Positions 54,678-62,128 of a DNA stretch of 64,000 nt are shown here, one piece after another (within the stretch, counting starts at the first letter, position 1; the number at the start of each line of letters is the position of its first letter). Source of the stretch: Bacteroidota bacterium (GTDB lineage Bacteria; Bacteroidota; Bacteroidia; Chitinophagales; Chitinophagaceae); the NCBI GenBank assembly GCA_023428755.1, contig JAEYWX010000027.1, positions 62,001 to 126,000 of the forward strand. Reading direction: 5' to 3'. The notes beneath the pieces are model-generated. The model did not search any database and was not told the origin of the DNA. It worked only from the letters and a program-made list of their open reading frames with translations. The translations under genes and the position numbers were made by a program.

Positions 54678-54693
54678 AAAAGCAGTAAGTAGT

Positions 54694-54949
54694 GTATGTA
54701 CATGTATTGCTCCCGTTCCGCTTGCTTTTTGTTCCGTTCTGTTTGAAATTATGCAGGTGTCTTGTATCTTTCGGCAGTAACTATCGTTTTGCGTGAACAC
54801 TCTAACCGGTGTGCGGACACAAAAAGCGATGGTTATTTTTTTGCAACGGCGGCCCCTTCTCCGCTGCTGAGCCCCACAAGCGATGGCATAAAAGGAAAGA
54901 ATAAAAAAATCCCGGCCACTATGGCCGGGATTACACTTATCAAGGTTAC
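54694..54949. other. Region distal to the CRISPR array
   Basis: About 215 bases hold no credible gene before the terminator of the 54950 gene. A minus-strand frame across it has no protein-like character. If a promoter for a full-length pre-crRNA exists outside the repeats, it should lie here, because transcription runs leftward; I could not identify one. Confidence 0.35.
54909..54931 (-). terminator. Terminator of the HMA-like gene
   Basis: Perfect ATCCCGGCC / GGCCGGGAT stem with an ATAGT loop, followed on the minus strand by TTTTTTTATT. Confidence 0.85.
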
Positions 54950-55309
54950 TTAATTCCGTTTGGGTGGCCCACCACCATCTTCCGCCCGTTTGCAGCAAAC
55001 AGGCAGGCGTTTGTACTGCTCTTCGTTTGCCTTTTCATCGTCAGCATCAAAACCAAGATTATTTAGGGCCGCACGTATGTTTTCAATATTGGTGCGATCG
55101 CTGAGGTAGGTAATGGTTGTGATCTTTTTTCGAAAATCGACCACCACCTTTGCTACCCCTTCTTCTACTTTCATAAATTTTTCGATCATTGTTTTGCACT
55201 CCGCACATTGTGCCTGCGGGGTTTTGATCTGTACCACAATGGTTTTTTTGTATTGTGCCGAAACAGAAAGTGTTACAGTAAGAAAGAGTACGCTAAAAAA
55301 TGTTTTCAT
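54950..55309 (-). CDS. Exported heavy-metal-associated (HMA)-like protein
   Basis: The 119-residue protein has a signal peptide (MKTFFSVLFLTVTLSVSAQ). An HMA-type ferredoxin fold follows: KKTIVVQIKTPQAQCAECKTMIEKFMKVEEGVAKVVVDFRKKITTITYLSDRTNIENIRAALNNLGFDADD. The CxxC of the metal site is present as CAEC, and an extra CC pair lies near the C-terminus (PVCCKRA). It is probably a periplasmic metal-binding or Cys-based protein. A 14-bp inverted repeat element lies just upstream. Confidence 0.8.
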   Translation of the reverse strand: MKTFFSVLFLTVTLSVSAQYKKTIVVQIKTPQAQCAECKTMIEKFMKVEEGVAKVVVDFRKKITTITYLSDRTNIENIRAALNNLGFDADDEKANEEQYKRLPVCCKRAEDGGGPPKRN

Positions 55310-55418
55310 GTGTTCTTTTTTATTTTATTGTTGGCCACATAGTATATTCAAAAAATGTCCTTTTCCTTTAGTAAGTAAGCAGACCAATCATTTTTTGAAT
55401 ATTTCATGTGTTCTTTTT
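55310..55418. repeat. Inverted-repeat element, copy 1
   Basis: Perfect 14-bp arms ATATTCAAAAAATG (55344-55357) and CATTTTTTGAATAT (55389-55402) lie 31 bases apart. CATGTGTTCTTTTT is found on both sides (beginning at 55308 and 55405), like a target-site duplication. ACATAGTATA adjoins the left arm. A similar arrangement lies at 63603-63712 upstream of another minus-strand gene. Confidence 0.65.
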
Positions 55419-55426
55419 ATTTGAAA

Positions 55427-56062
55427 TTACTCCATTCCTTTCCAATTGGCCGGATCGGCGCTCCATTTTAACAAAACCTCCTGTTCACCTGCTTCTACAA
55501 TGTTTTTTTCAATGGCCAGTTGAATGAGTGTGGGATAATTGGTAAGTGATTTGAACTCCACTCCTGCCGTTGCAAAGGCATTCTTCGCTGCATCAAACCC
55601 ATAGTTGAAGATGGAAACCATGCCGATCACTTCCACGCCGGCTGCTTTCAATACATCCACTACCTGCAGACTGCTTTTACCGGTAGAAATAAGATCTTCG
55701 ATCACCACCACTTTTTGTCCGGGTTGGTAAGCTCCTTCAATTTGGTTACCCAGCCCGTGCTCTTTGGGTTTTGGACGAACATAGATATACGGCAGCTTTA
55801 ACTGATCGGCCGCCATGGCGCCCCAGGCAATACCGGCTGTGGCCACCCCTGCCAGCAGTTCCGCTTCAGGATATTGTTCAAAAATCACATTGCACATTTC
55901 GCTTTTGATAAACTCCCGTACATGCGGAAACGACAATACTTTGCGGTTGTCGCAATAGATGGGGCTTTTCCAGCCACTGGCCCAGGTAAAGGGTTCTTTT
56001 ACATTTAACCGAATGGCCTTAACTTGTAATAATTTCTCTGCTACAGCTTGTTCATTTGTCAT
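55427..56062 (-). CDS. pyrE: Orotate phosphoribosyltransferase
   Basis: The protein has 211 residues from MTNEQAVAEKLLQ; an ATG at 56089 would add an unlikely MHLVPYFCL. It makes orotidine monophosphate from orotate and PRPP in pyrimidine synthesis. Motifs seen are FTWASGWKSPIYCDNRKVLSFP, LLAGVATAGIAWGAMAA, PYIYVRPKPKEHGLGNQIEG and the PRPP loop VVVIEDLISTGKSS. The length is typical of the family. Confidence 0.95.
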   Translation of the reverse strand: MTNEQAVAEKLLQVKAIRLNVKEPFTWASGWKSPIYCDNRKVLSFPHVREFIKSEMCNVIFEQYPEAELLAGVATAGIAWGAMAADQLKLPYIYVRPKPKEHGLGNQIEGAYQPGQKVVVIEDLISTGKSSLQVVDVLKAAGVEVIGMVSIFNYGFDAAKNAFATAGVEFKSLTNYPTLIQLAIEKNIVEAGEQEVLLKWSADPANWKGME

Positions 56063-56444
56063 GAGGCAAAAATAAGGAACAAGGTGCAAGGGACAAGGCG
56101 CAAGAAGAAAGGCACAAGGGACAAAGGAAAACAGCCGAAAGTTGTAAGTGGTTAGTTGTTAGTGATCAATTAACAATGAGCAGACAAGAATTGGCAATTG
56201 GCAATAAGCAAAGGCGACGGGAAAGAGGAATTAGGAATTAGGAATTAGGAATTAGGAATTAGCAATGAACAATAGGTAATAAGCAAAAGGCGATGAGCAA
56301 ACAGAAAGTAGGAATTGGGGATTGGGAATATGGAATTAGGAATAGACAACTGGCAATAAACAATAAGCAACAATAGGGGCAAAGGATCGATTTGCAGTGA
56401 GGGCGAAATACCTTCAACCTTTAACCCATAACCTTTAACCGAAT
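56063..56444. repeat. Low-complexity intergenic repeats
   Basis: The region begins with GGxACAAGG-type runs (56070-56120). It passes into GAATTAG tandem repeats (about 56225-56262, five units), then mixtures of CAATAAGC, GGAATTAGG and AACAATA. No gene or strong hairpin is present. Such slippage-prone strings recur between genes in this window (compare 22280-22305 and 50390-50440). Confidence 0.7.
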
Positions 56445-57062
56445 ATGTATATCAAAATTTACTTTGGCGATAAACCGGTATTTCTCTGTAATGAGATTGA
56501 TGAAACCATTCATGAATACATGCACCACCCCGATGCCGTGTTTATTGATGAGGTATCCGGCCCGGCAATCAAATCATTGTTGCATGAGATTGTAAAAGAA
56601 GAATTTCACGCAGGTATTTTATGGGCTGAAGATCTGGAGAAACTTAAGAAAGCATTCTTCAAACATTTTACACCTGTTACGGCTGCGGGCGGTTTGGTGG
56701 AAAATGAAAAAGGAGAATATCTGTTAATTCTTCGCCGTGGCAAATGGGATCTGCCAAAAGGCAAGCTAGACCCGGGAGAAACAATTGAGCGATGTGCAGT
56801 ACGTGAGGTGGAAGAAGAAACCGGCTTACAAAAGCCGGAACTGAAAAAGTTACTCACCATTACCTATCATACCTACGATGAATTTGGCAAGCACATTCTG
56901 AAAGATTCGCACTGGTACAGAATGAAGGTAAAAGGTGTGCAAAACATAAAACCACAAACGGAAGAAGATATCTCTGAACTGAAGTGGGTGAAGAAAAAAG
57001 ATCTTGCAGCTTACATGCAGCAAACATTTCCATCAATCAAAGATGTGCTGGCACTGGTATGA
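56445..57062 (+). CDS. Nudix hydrolase
   Basis: The 205-residue protein carries the Nudix box GKLDPGETIERCAVREVEEETGL (about residues 105-127), the Mg2+-binding site for hydrolysing nucleoside-diphosphate derivatives. An N-terminal 75-residue extension (MYIKIYFGDKPVFLCNEIDETIHEYMHHPD) precedes the core VTAAGGLVENEKGEYLLILRRGKWDLPKG. The substrate cannot be told from sequence. Confidence 0.92.
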   Translation: MYIKIYFGDKPVFLCNEIDETIHEYMHHPDAVFIDEVSGPAIKSLLHEIVKEEFHAGILWAEDLEKLKKAFFKHFTPVTAAGGLVENEKGEYLLILRRGKWDLPKGKLDPGETIERCAVREVEEETGLQKPELKKLLTITYHTYDEFGKHILKDSHWYRMKVKGVQNIKPQTEEDISELKWVKKKDLAAYMQQTFPSIKDVLALV

Positions 57063-57174
57063 GTTGTTTTGTTACCCACCCCTATTGATCATGTTGTACG
57101 TGTAAACTCTTGAAGCCCTCCGTAAAGCGGAGCAGGCTCTCCAAGGAGGGGATACGCATCATAATGGCTTCAGA

Positions 57175-57570
57175 TCAGTTCTCCTTGGGCTCAATCATGT
57201 CCCATAAGTTTCCGTACAAATCTTCAAACACCCCAACTGTGCCATAAGGTTCAGCAACGGGTCCACGTACAAAGTGGATACCTTCTGCTACCATCCGCTT
57301 ATAATCACGATAAAAATCATCGGTATACAGAAACAGGAACACCCGGCCACCTGTTTGATTGCCAATGCGGCTTCGCTGCTCATCATTGGCTGCCTTGGCC
57401 AATAATAAACAGGTATTACTACTGCCCGGAGGAGCCATCAGCACCCATCGTTTGGTTTCACTTAAAACTGTATCTTCTACCAACCGAAACTGTAATTTAT
57501 CACGGTAAAAATCAATGGCCTCATCATAATCCTTTACTACCAAAGCCAGTTGTGCAATACGTTGCTGCAT
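57175..57570 (-). CDS. VOC-superfamily (glyoxalase/bleomycin-resistance-like) protein
   Basis: The 131-residue protein has the two-module VOC fold: RIAQLALVVKDYDEAIDFYRDKLQFRLVEDT ... VLMAPPGSSNTCLLLAKA, then GGRVFLFLYTDDFYRDYKRMVAEGIHFVRGPVAEPYGTVGVFEDLYGNLWDMIEP. The usual metal-ligand His is replaced in the first strand (AQLAL), and a Glu is present in the last (MIEP). The substrate is unknown. It is a single gene. Confidence 0.88.
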   Translation of the reverse strand: MQQRIAQLALVVKDYDEAIDFYRDKLQFRLVEDTVLSETKRWVLMAPPGSSNTCLLLAKAANDEQRSRIGNQTGGRVFLFLYTDDFYRDYKRMVAEGIHFVRGPVAEPYGTVGVFEDLYGNLWDMIEPKEN

Positions 57571-57782
57571 AAAAATTCATTTATGCTTAAATATAAGCAG
57601 CCTGTTGTAAATGAGCTGTATAGCAGCAGCAGTAAAATAAATCGGCAATTGCGGCCGGGAAAGCTTACCTTTACACGTCTTTGAATTGAATTACTCTTGT
57701 AAGCGAATAATCATTTCGTCCCCCGCATTTTTCTTTTACACCAGTATTCTGCCAGGTTTTTTCATTTTAATATTTATACGCC

Positions 57783-58052
57783 ATGAACATTTATGTTTCC
57801 AATTTGAGTTTTAACGTACAGGATGCAGACTTAAAACAGATGTTTGCTACTTACGGAGAAGTTTCATCAGCAAAGGTGATTACTGATAAATTCACCAACC
57901 AGAGCAGAGGTTTTGGTTTTGTTGAAATGCCCGATGATGCGGCAGCACAAAAAGCAGTTGATGAATTGAACGGAACAACCAATGATGGCCGTGCCATGAA
58001 AGTTGTGGAAGCAAGACCACGTGAAGAAAAGCCCCGCAGCAGCCGCTGGTAA
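57783..58052 (+). CDS. RRM-domain RNA-binding protein (cold-inducible type)
   Basis: The 89-residue protein is a single RRM: RNP2 IYVSNL near the start, RNP1 RGFGFVEM at about 46-53, and a short Arg/Lys/Glu tail (RPREEKPRSSRW). Such proteins are common cold-responsive RNA chaperones in Bacteroidota. A DEAD-box helicase and a cold-shock-domain gene lie within 4 kb, making a small RNA-remodelling neighbourhood. Confidence 0.95.
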   Translation: MNIYVSNLSFNVQDADLKQMFATYGEVSSAKVITDKFTNQSRGFGFVEMPDDAAAQKAVDELNGTTNDGRAMKVVEARPREEKPRSSRW

Positions 58053-58098
58053 TTTTCAACAATGCAGATATATCTATTATTCAACAAATTTTTACAGC

Positions 58099-58353
58099 AT
58101 GACAAATGATATGATTGAAAAGTTCATTGAAACCAAAGTACAGAACAATGCAAAAGTGAACATCCACTTTAAACAGCGTGATACCGTGAAAGGTGTGTTT
58201 ATCCGCACAAATGATTATGAAGAGCTGAAGATCAAAAATTTCTGGCGCATTGTATCTATTGCCAAACTGGAAGAGTGGCAACGTACCAAAGACAATAGCC
58301 TGGCACGCATTTTCAATGGTGCTGAGTTTACACGTTTGAGTGAATCGAACTAA
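58099..58353 (+). CDS. Small conserved-looking protein, possibly Sm-like
   Basis: The protein has 84 residues from ATG 58099 (MTNDMIEKFIETKVQNNAKVNIHFKQRD). The beta-rich core VNIHFKQRDTVKGVFIRTNDYEELKIKNFWRIVSIAKLEEW, with a helix before it and strands after, recalls Sm/Hfq-like or SH3-like barrels. This is an impression and I know no family name. It lies 46 bases after the RRM gene and 44 before the next gene, all on one strand. Confidence 0.55.
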   Translation: MTNDMIEKFIETKVQNNAKVNIHFKQRDTVKGVFIRTNDYEELKIKNFWRIVSIAKLEEWQRTKDNSLARIFNGAEFTRLSESN

Positions 58354-58397
58354 CGGTCTGTCTCAAACGAGCAATACGATTATTTAAACCCCGATAT

Positions 58398-58790
58398 ATG
58401 TTTACACAAACCTGGAAGAAGTATTTACCTGTGATCTTTATTCTGATCAAGCGATCAACACAAGGTGAACAGGTGCTCAAAATGAATCACACTGATTTTG
58501 AACGGGCATCTGGTGGACGAAAAACAAAATACAGCTTCTCCAAACTGGAGCTTATTGAAGCAAGGATCTCTTCACAATCAAAGCATTCTCCTTTTGCAAA
58601 AGAGTTTGCCGTGTTATTACAGGAAGACCCTGCGGTAAGAAGGTATATTCTTGATCAGCATCTTGAGTTTTCAATGACCAATGATTTTACCCTTACCATC
58701 AAAAATCATCTGCTGGCGAAAGAGCCGGTAGCAGCCGATACTGATGCTGTTATTGCAGATGAAACAACTGCTATTGCACATGCAGAATAA
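58398..58790 (+). CDS. Hypothetical protein
   Basis: The 130-residue basic protein begins MFTQTWKKYLPVIFILIKRS and goes on FERASGGRKTKYSFSKLELIEARISSQSKHSPFAKEFAVLLQEDPAVRRYILDQHLEFSMTNDFTLTIKN. An Ala/Asp-rich tail ends it. The N-terminal hydrophobic run is too short for a sure membrane helix. No family is recognised. It is co-directional with the two small genes before it. Confidence 0.55.
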   Translation: MFTQTWKKYLPVIFILIKRSTQGEQVLKMNHTDFERASGGRKTKYSFSKLELIEARISSQSKHSPFAKEFAVLLQEDPAVRRYILDQHLEFSMTNDFTLTIKNHLLAKEPVAADTDAVIADETTAIAHAE

Positions 58791-58884
58791 GCATGGATGT
58801 AACACAGAACCGCTATCAAACCATAAAACGTATCTATACCTGCTGTTTGCACCCTGTGTGTAAACAGCTTTTTTTTTAACTAAA

Positions 58885-59967
58885 GTGAACGATATGCTCC
58901 GCTCCGTCATTACAGGTACAGGTTCTTATATTCCGCCCGTTGTACAAACCAATACAGATTTTGCACAGCATTTATTTTATTCGGAAGATCATTTACCATT
59001 AACCACTGCCCCTGCAGAAGTGGTGCAGAAATTTGAAGAGATCACCGGCATACAGGAACGACGTTATGCACCCGATGCACTAACTACATCTACCATTGGA
59101 TTTGAAGCAGCCAAAAAAGCAATTGAAGACAGTGCTGTTGATCCGGAAACAATTGACCAGGTGATTGTTGCCGACAACTTTGGCAATGTAATAAAACACA
59201 CCATTCAAACAGATGCGGTGCCTTCGCTGGCAAGTGCGGTGAAACACAAACTTGGCATTACAAATCCAAACTGTGTGGCTTATGATCTGCTGTTTGGCTG
59301 CCCCGGCTGGTTACAGGGAGTTATCCATGCCGATGCTTTTTTTAAAGCAGGTATTGCAAAAAAGATTTTGGTAGTGGGTGCTGAAACATTATCACGTGTA
59401 ATTGATGTGTACGATCGTGACAGTATGATCTTCAGCGATGGTGCCGGTGCTGCTGTTCTTGAATTCAAGGAAACAGGAGAATAGGGAGCAGGCATTTTAA
59501 GTACAGCTGTTCAAACACATTCGCTTGAAGAAGTGGATTATATCAATATGGGAGCATCGTTTTATCCGGGCAGCGATCCCCGTGTCCGCTTTATAAAAAT
59601 GAAAGGACGGAAAGTGTATGAATATGCAATGAAACATGTGCCTGCTGCCATGAAGGATTGCCTCGATAAAAGTGGTGTTACAATCGGGCAGTTGAAAAAA
59701 GTATTCATCCACCAGGCCAATGAAAAAATGGATGAAGGCATCATTAAACGGTTGTATAAACTTTACAATATTGCAGAACCGCCTGAAGATATTATGCCCA
59801 TGAGTATTCATTGGCTGGGCAACAGTTCTGTTGCTACTGTTCCTACCCTGCTTGATTTAGTTCGCAAAGGCGAAATAAAAAAACACCGGCTGGAAGCCGG
59901 TGATGTAATTCTGTTTGCATCAGTAGGTGCGGGTATGAACATCAATGCTGTTTGCTACCGCTACTGA
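58885..59967 (+). pseudogene. 3-oxoacyl-ACP synthase III-like gene split by an in-frame TAG
   Basis: The frame is continuous over 360 codons except for TAG at 59482-59484. The KAS III catalytic triad lies on both sides of the stop: Cys 139 in LLFGCPGWLQG before it, His 276 in VFIHQANEKMDEG and Asn 313 in WLGNSSVATVP after it (numbering from ATG 58885). The family normally continues unbroken across this site (KETGE-x-GAGILSTAVQ). As read, the product would stop at 199 residues and be inactive. It is either a recent nonsense mutation, a sequencing error, or a read-through codon. The enzyme would start or extend acyl chains from acyl-CoA and malonyl-ACP. Confidence 0.85.
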
Positions 59968-59979
59968 TCGAACGGTTTA

Positions 59980-61227
59980 TTAACGTTGTGAAAATGCTTT
60001 CCCGTAACGTCTTCCACGGCCTGCACCGCCAAACGAATTGGAAGTAGTAGCAGCAGGTGTTGCCGGAATCGGCGCACTGTGCATGGAACTGATATCGTAT
60101 GTATGACCTTTTACAACAGGGATCTGTTTTTTGATCAGTTTCTGAATATCGCTGAGAAATGTTTTCTCACCCCAATCACAAAATGAAATGGCACTGCCGC
60201 TGGCTCCTGCCCTTCCTGTACGACCAATGCGGTGTACATAGGTTTCAGGAACATTTGGCAATTCATAGTTGAGTACATGTGTTAACTCATCAATATCAAT
60301 ACCACGTGCAGCAATATCGGTTGCCACTAATACTCTTGTTTTGCGTTTCTTGAAATTTTCCAATGCATTCTGTCGTGCGTTCTGCGACTTATTTCCATGA
60401 ATTGCTTCGGTACGAATGCCTGCATTGTTTAAACTGCGTGCCAGCTTATCGGCTGCATGTTTCATTTGCGTAAACACAAGCAATGATTCAATGCTTTCAT
60501 CTTTGAGCAATTGTACCAGCAACGGTTGCTTGTTATGCTTCTCAACAAAATAAACCGACTGCTGAATAATTTCAACCGTAGAAGAAACAGGTGTTACTTC
60601 CACTTTTACGGGATTGTTGAGCAACATATTGGCCAGCTGTTGAATTTCCGGCGGCATGGTAGCAGAGAAAAATAATGTTTGACGCTTGGCCGGTAATTTG
60701 GCAATGATGCGTTTTACATCATGCACAAAACCCATATCCAGCATACGATCGGCTTCATCCAATACAAAGAACTGGATTTGATTTAAACTGATATGCCCCT
60801 GTTGCATCAGATCCAGTAAGCGACCGGGTGTAGCAACGAGTATATCTACACCACGTTTAATGGCCTGCACCTGGCTGTATTGCGGCACACCTCCAAAGAT
60901 CACATGATGACGGATCTTTAAAAAATGACCATACGAGCTGATGCTGTCACCTATCTGAATTGCCAACTCACGTGTAGGTGTAAGAATAAGTGTTTGCAGG
61001 TGATGTCCTTTTGCCTGGTTATTCTGCTGATACTGGTGCATCAGCTGGAGAACCGGAATGGTAAACGCTGCTGTTTTTCCTGTGCCCGTTTGAGCACAGC
61101 CAAGCAGATCACGTTGTTGTAAAATAGCAGGAATTGCCTGCGCTTGAATAGGTGTGGGCGTGGTATACCCTTCTTTGCTCAAGGCCTGTAGTACAGGCTC
61201 AATGAGCTGTAAATTGTTAAATGACAC
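59980..61227 (-). CDS. DEAD-box ATP-dependent RNA helicase (RhlE-like)
   Basis: The 415-residue protein has the helicase motifs in order: Q-motif (GYTTPTPIQAQAIP), I AQTGTGKTAAF, Ia PTRELA, II DEADRMLD, III SATMP, IV-V (LVFTQMK ... VATDIAARGIDI) and VI HRIGRTGRAG. The short Gly/Arg-rich tail (GGAGRGRRYGKAFSQR) is typical of cold-shock or ribosome-assembly helicases in Bacteroidota. It converges with the KAS III gene. Confidence 0.95.
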   Translation of the reverse strand: MSFNNLQLIEPVLQALSKEGYTTPTPIQAQAIPAILQQRDLLGCAQTGTGKTAAFTIPVLQLMHQYQQNNQAKGHHLQTLILTPTRELAIQIGDSISSYGHFLKIRHHVIFGGVPQYSQVQAIKRGVDILVATPGRLLDLMQQGHISLNQIQFFVLDEADRMLDMGFVHDVKRIIAKLPAKRQTLFFSATMPPEIQQLANMLLNNPVKVEVTPVSSTVEIIQQSVYFVEKHNKQPLLVQLLKDESIESLLVFTQMKHAADKLARSLNNAGIRTEAIHGNKSQNARQNALENFKKRKTRVLVATDIAARGIDIDELTHVLNYELPNVPETYVHRIGRTGRAGASGSAISFCDWGEKTFLSDIQKLIKKQIPVVKGHTYDISSMHSAPIPATPAATTSNSFGGAGRGRRYGKAFSQR

Positions 61228-61610
61228 GAACTTATTTTTTTAATTGAATAATGTGATAAGGCTATCAAACGGGTATTTGATACATTATCTGCCTTAGGTT
61301 AAAACATCACATATTTGAGGAGGGCACTGCTTCACAAACAGGAAGAAATAACTATAAGAGCCACAAAGCTACCCTTTTTTGGGCGAACGGCGGTTTTTAT
61401 TTTCAGATACTGCATTCATTCCGCTCAATCTTAACAGTTTACCGCCTTGTACACGGTTGTTTACCTACAGATTTTGCACACTGTATGGGTATCAAAACAG
61501 AAAAGCGTACCTTTAACCATATCTGAAGAAGCTACTTACATTTCTCCCTCAGAAAATTCATTTTATTTTTTCCGCTAAAACGGAAGTTCATCTTTAATTA
61601 TTTATCGTGC
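61228..61610. other. Long upstream region of the cold-shock-domain gene
   Basis: The 383 bases lie between divergent genes and contain no credible ORF. Cold-shock genes often have long structured leaders, and this could hold one, but I see no strong hairpin or named motif. Confidence 0.35.
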
Positions 61611-62054
61611 ATGGCTGATACCTGGAACAAAAAAGAAAGAGAAAAGAAAAAACAACAAACAAAAAAAGACAAAGCTGAGCGTAAGCAAGAGCGGAAAGAT
61701 GCGCCAAAAAGCAAAGACCTGAACGATATGCTGGCGTATGTGGATGAGAATGGAAACATCTCTGCTACTCCACCGGATTTGAGCAGGGTAAAAAAAGTGC
61801 GATTGGAAGATATTGAAATTGGTGTGCCCAAGCAGTTACCTACCGATCCTGCTGATCTCATCCGAACAGGAATTGTAACCTTCTTCAACGAATCAAAGGG
61901 CTATGGTTTTATTAAAGACCTGGAAACACAGGAAAGTGTGTTTGTGCATGTGAACGGATTGAAAGAAGCTATCAAAGAAAATAACAAAGTAAGTTTTGAA
62001 GTTGAAATGACAGCAAAAGGTGCCAGTGCTGTAAATGTGAAACAGGCAAACTGA
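61611..62054 (+). CDS. Cold-shock-domain protein with basic N-terminal extension
   Basis: The 147-residue protein has a C-terminal CSD, RTGIVTFFNESKGYGFIKDLETQESVFVHVNGLKEAIKENNKVSFEVEM, with RNP1 KGYGFI and RNP2-like VFVHV. The first 80 residues are Lys/Glu-rich (NKKEREKKKQQTKKDKAERKQERKDAPKSKDLNDMLAYVDENG). This extended form is usual in Bacteroidota. It binds single-stranded RNA or DNA. A bidirectional terminator follows. Confidence 0.92.
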   Translation: MADTWNKKEREKKKQQTKKDKAERKQERKDAPKSKDLNDMLAYVDENGNISATPPDLSRVKKVRLEDIEIGVPKQLPTDPADLIRTGIVTFFNESKGYGFIKDLETQESVFVHVNGLKEAIKENNKVSFEVEMTAKGASAVNVKQAN

Positions 62055-62077
62055 TTTACTGCATTTTAACAGTATAC

Positions 62078-62108
62078 AAAAAGGCATTGTGTAAGCAATG
62101 CCTTTTTC
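62078..62108. terminator. Bidirectional terminator
   Basis: AAAAAGGCATTG / CAATGCCTTTTT stem with a 6-base loop, between the convergent CSD gene and ABC ATPase gene. Confidence 0.85.
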
Positions 62109-62128
62109 AATTTCAGTTGCGATTCGAT

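Larger units (their letters stand above)
51258..54693 (-). CRISPR. Type II-C CRISPR array, 43 repeats, 47-bp repeat, 29-30 bp spacers
   Basis: The plus-strand repeat starts GTTGTTAAAGAACTAAGC and ends GAAAGCAAATCACAAC (47 bp). By repeat-to-repeat counting, 40 identical copies start at 51258, 51335, 51412 and so on to 54257, with a period of 77 or, five times, 76. Repeats 41-43 (54333, 54464, 54595) are split by 52-54 bp inserts and become progressively degenerate. The tracrRNA anti-repeat pairs with the minus-strand reading (GTTGTGATTTGCTTTCAA...), so crRNAs are transcribed on the minus strand, towards cas2. Spacers are all different, and most that I translated give an open frame, as expected from phage coding DNA. 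Confidence 0.98.

Noticed and set aside
54639..54998. Minus-strand 119-codon frame to the right of the array
   Set aside because: It overlaps the degenerate repeat, a terminator and the end of the HMA gene, and its composition is not protein-like.
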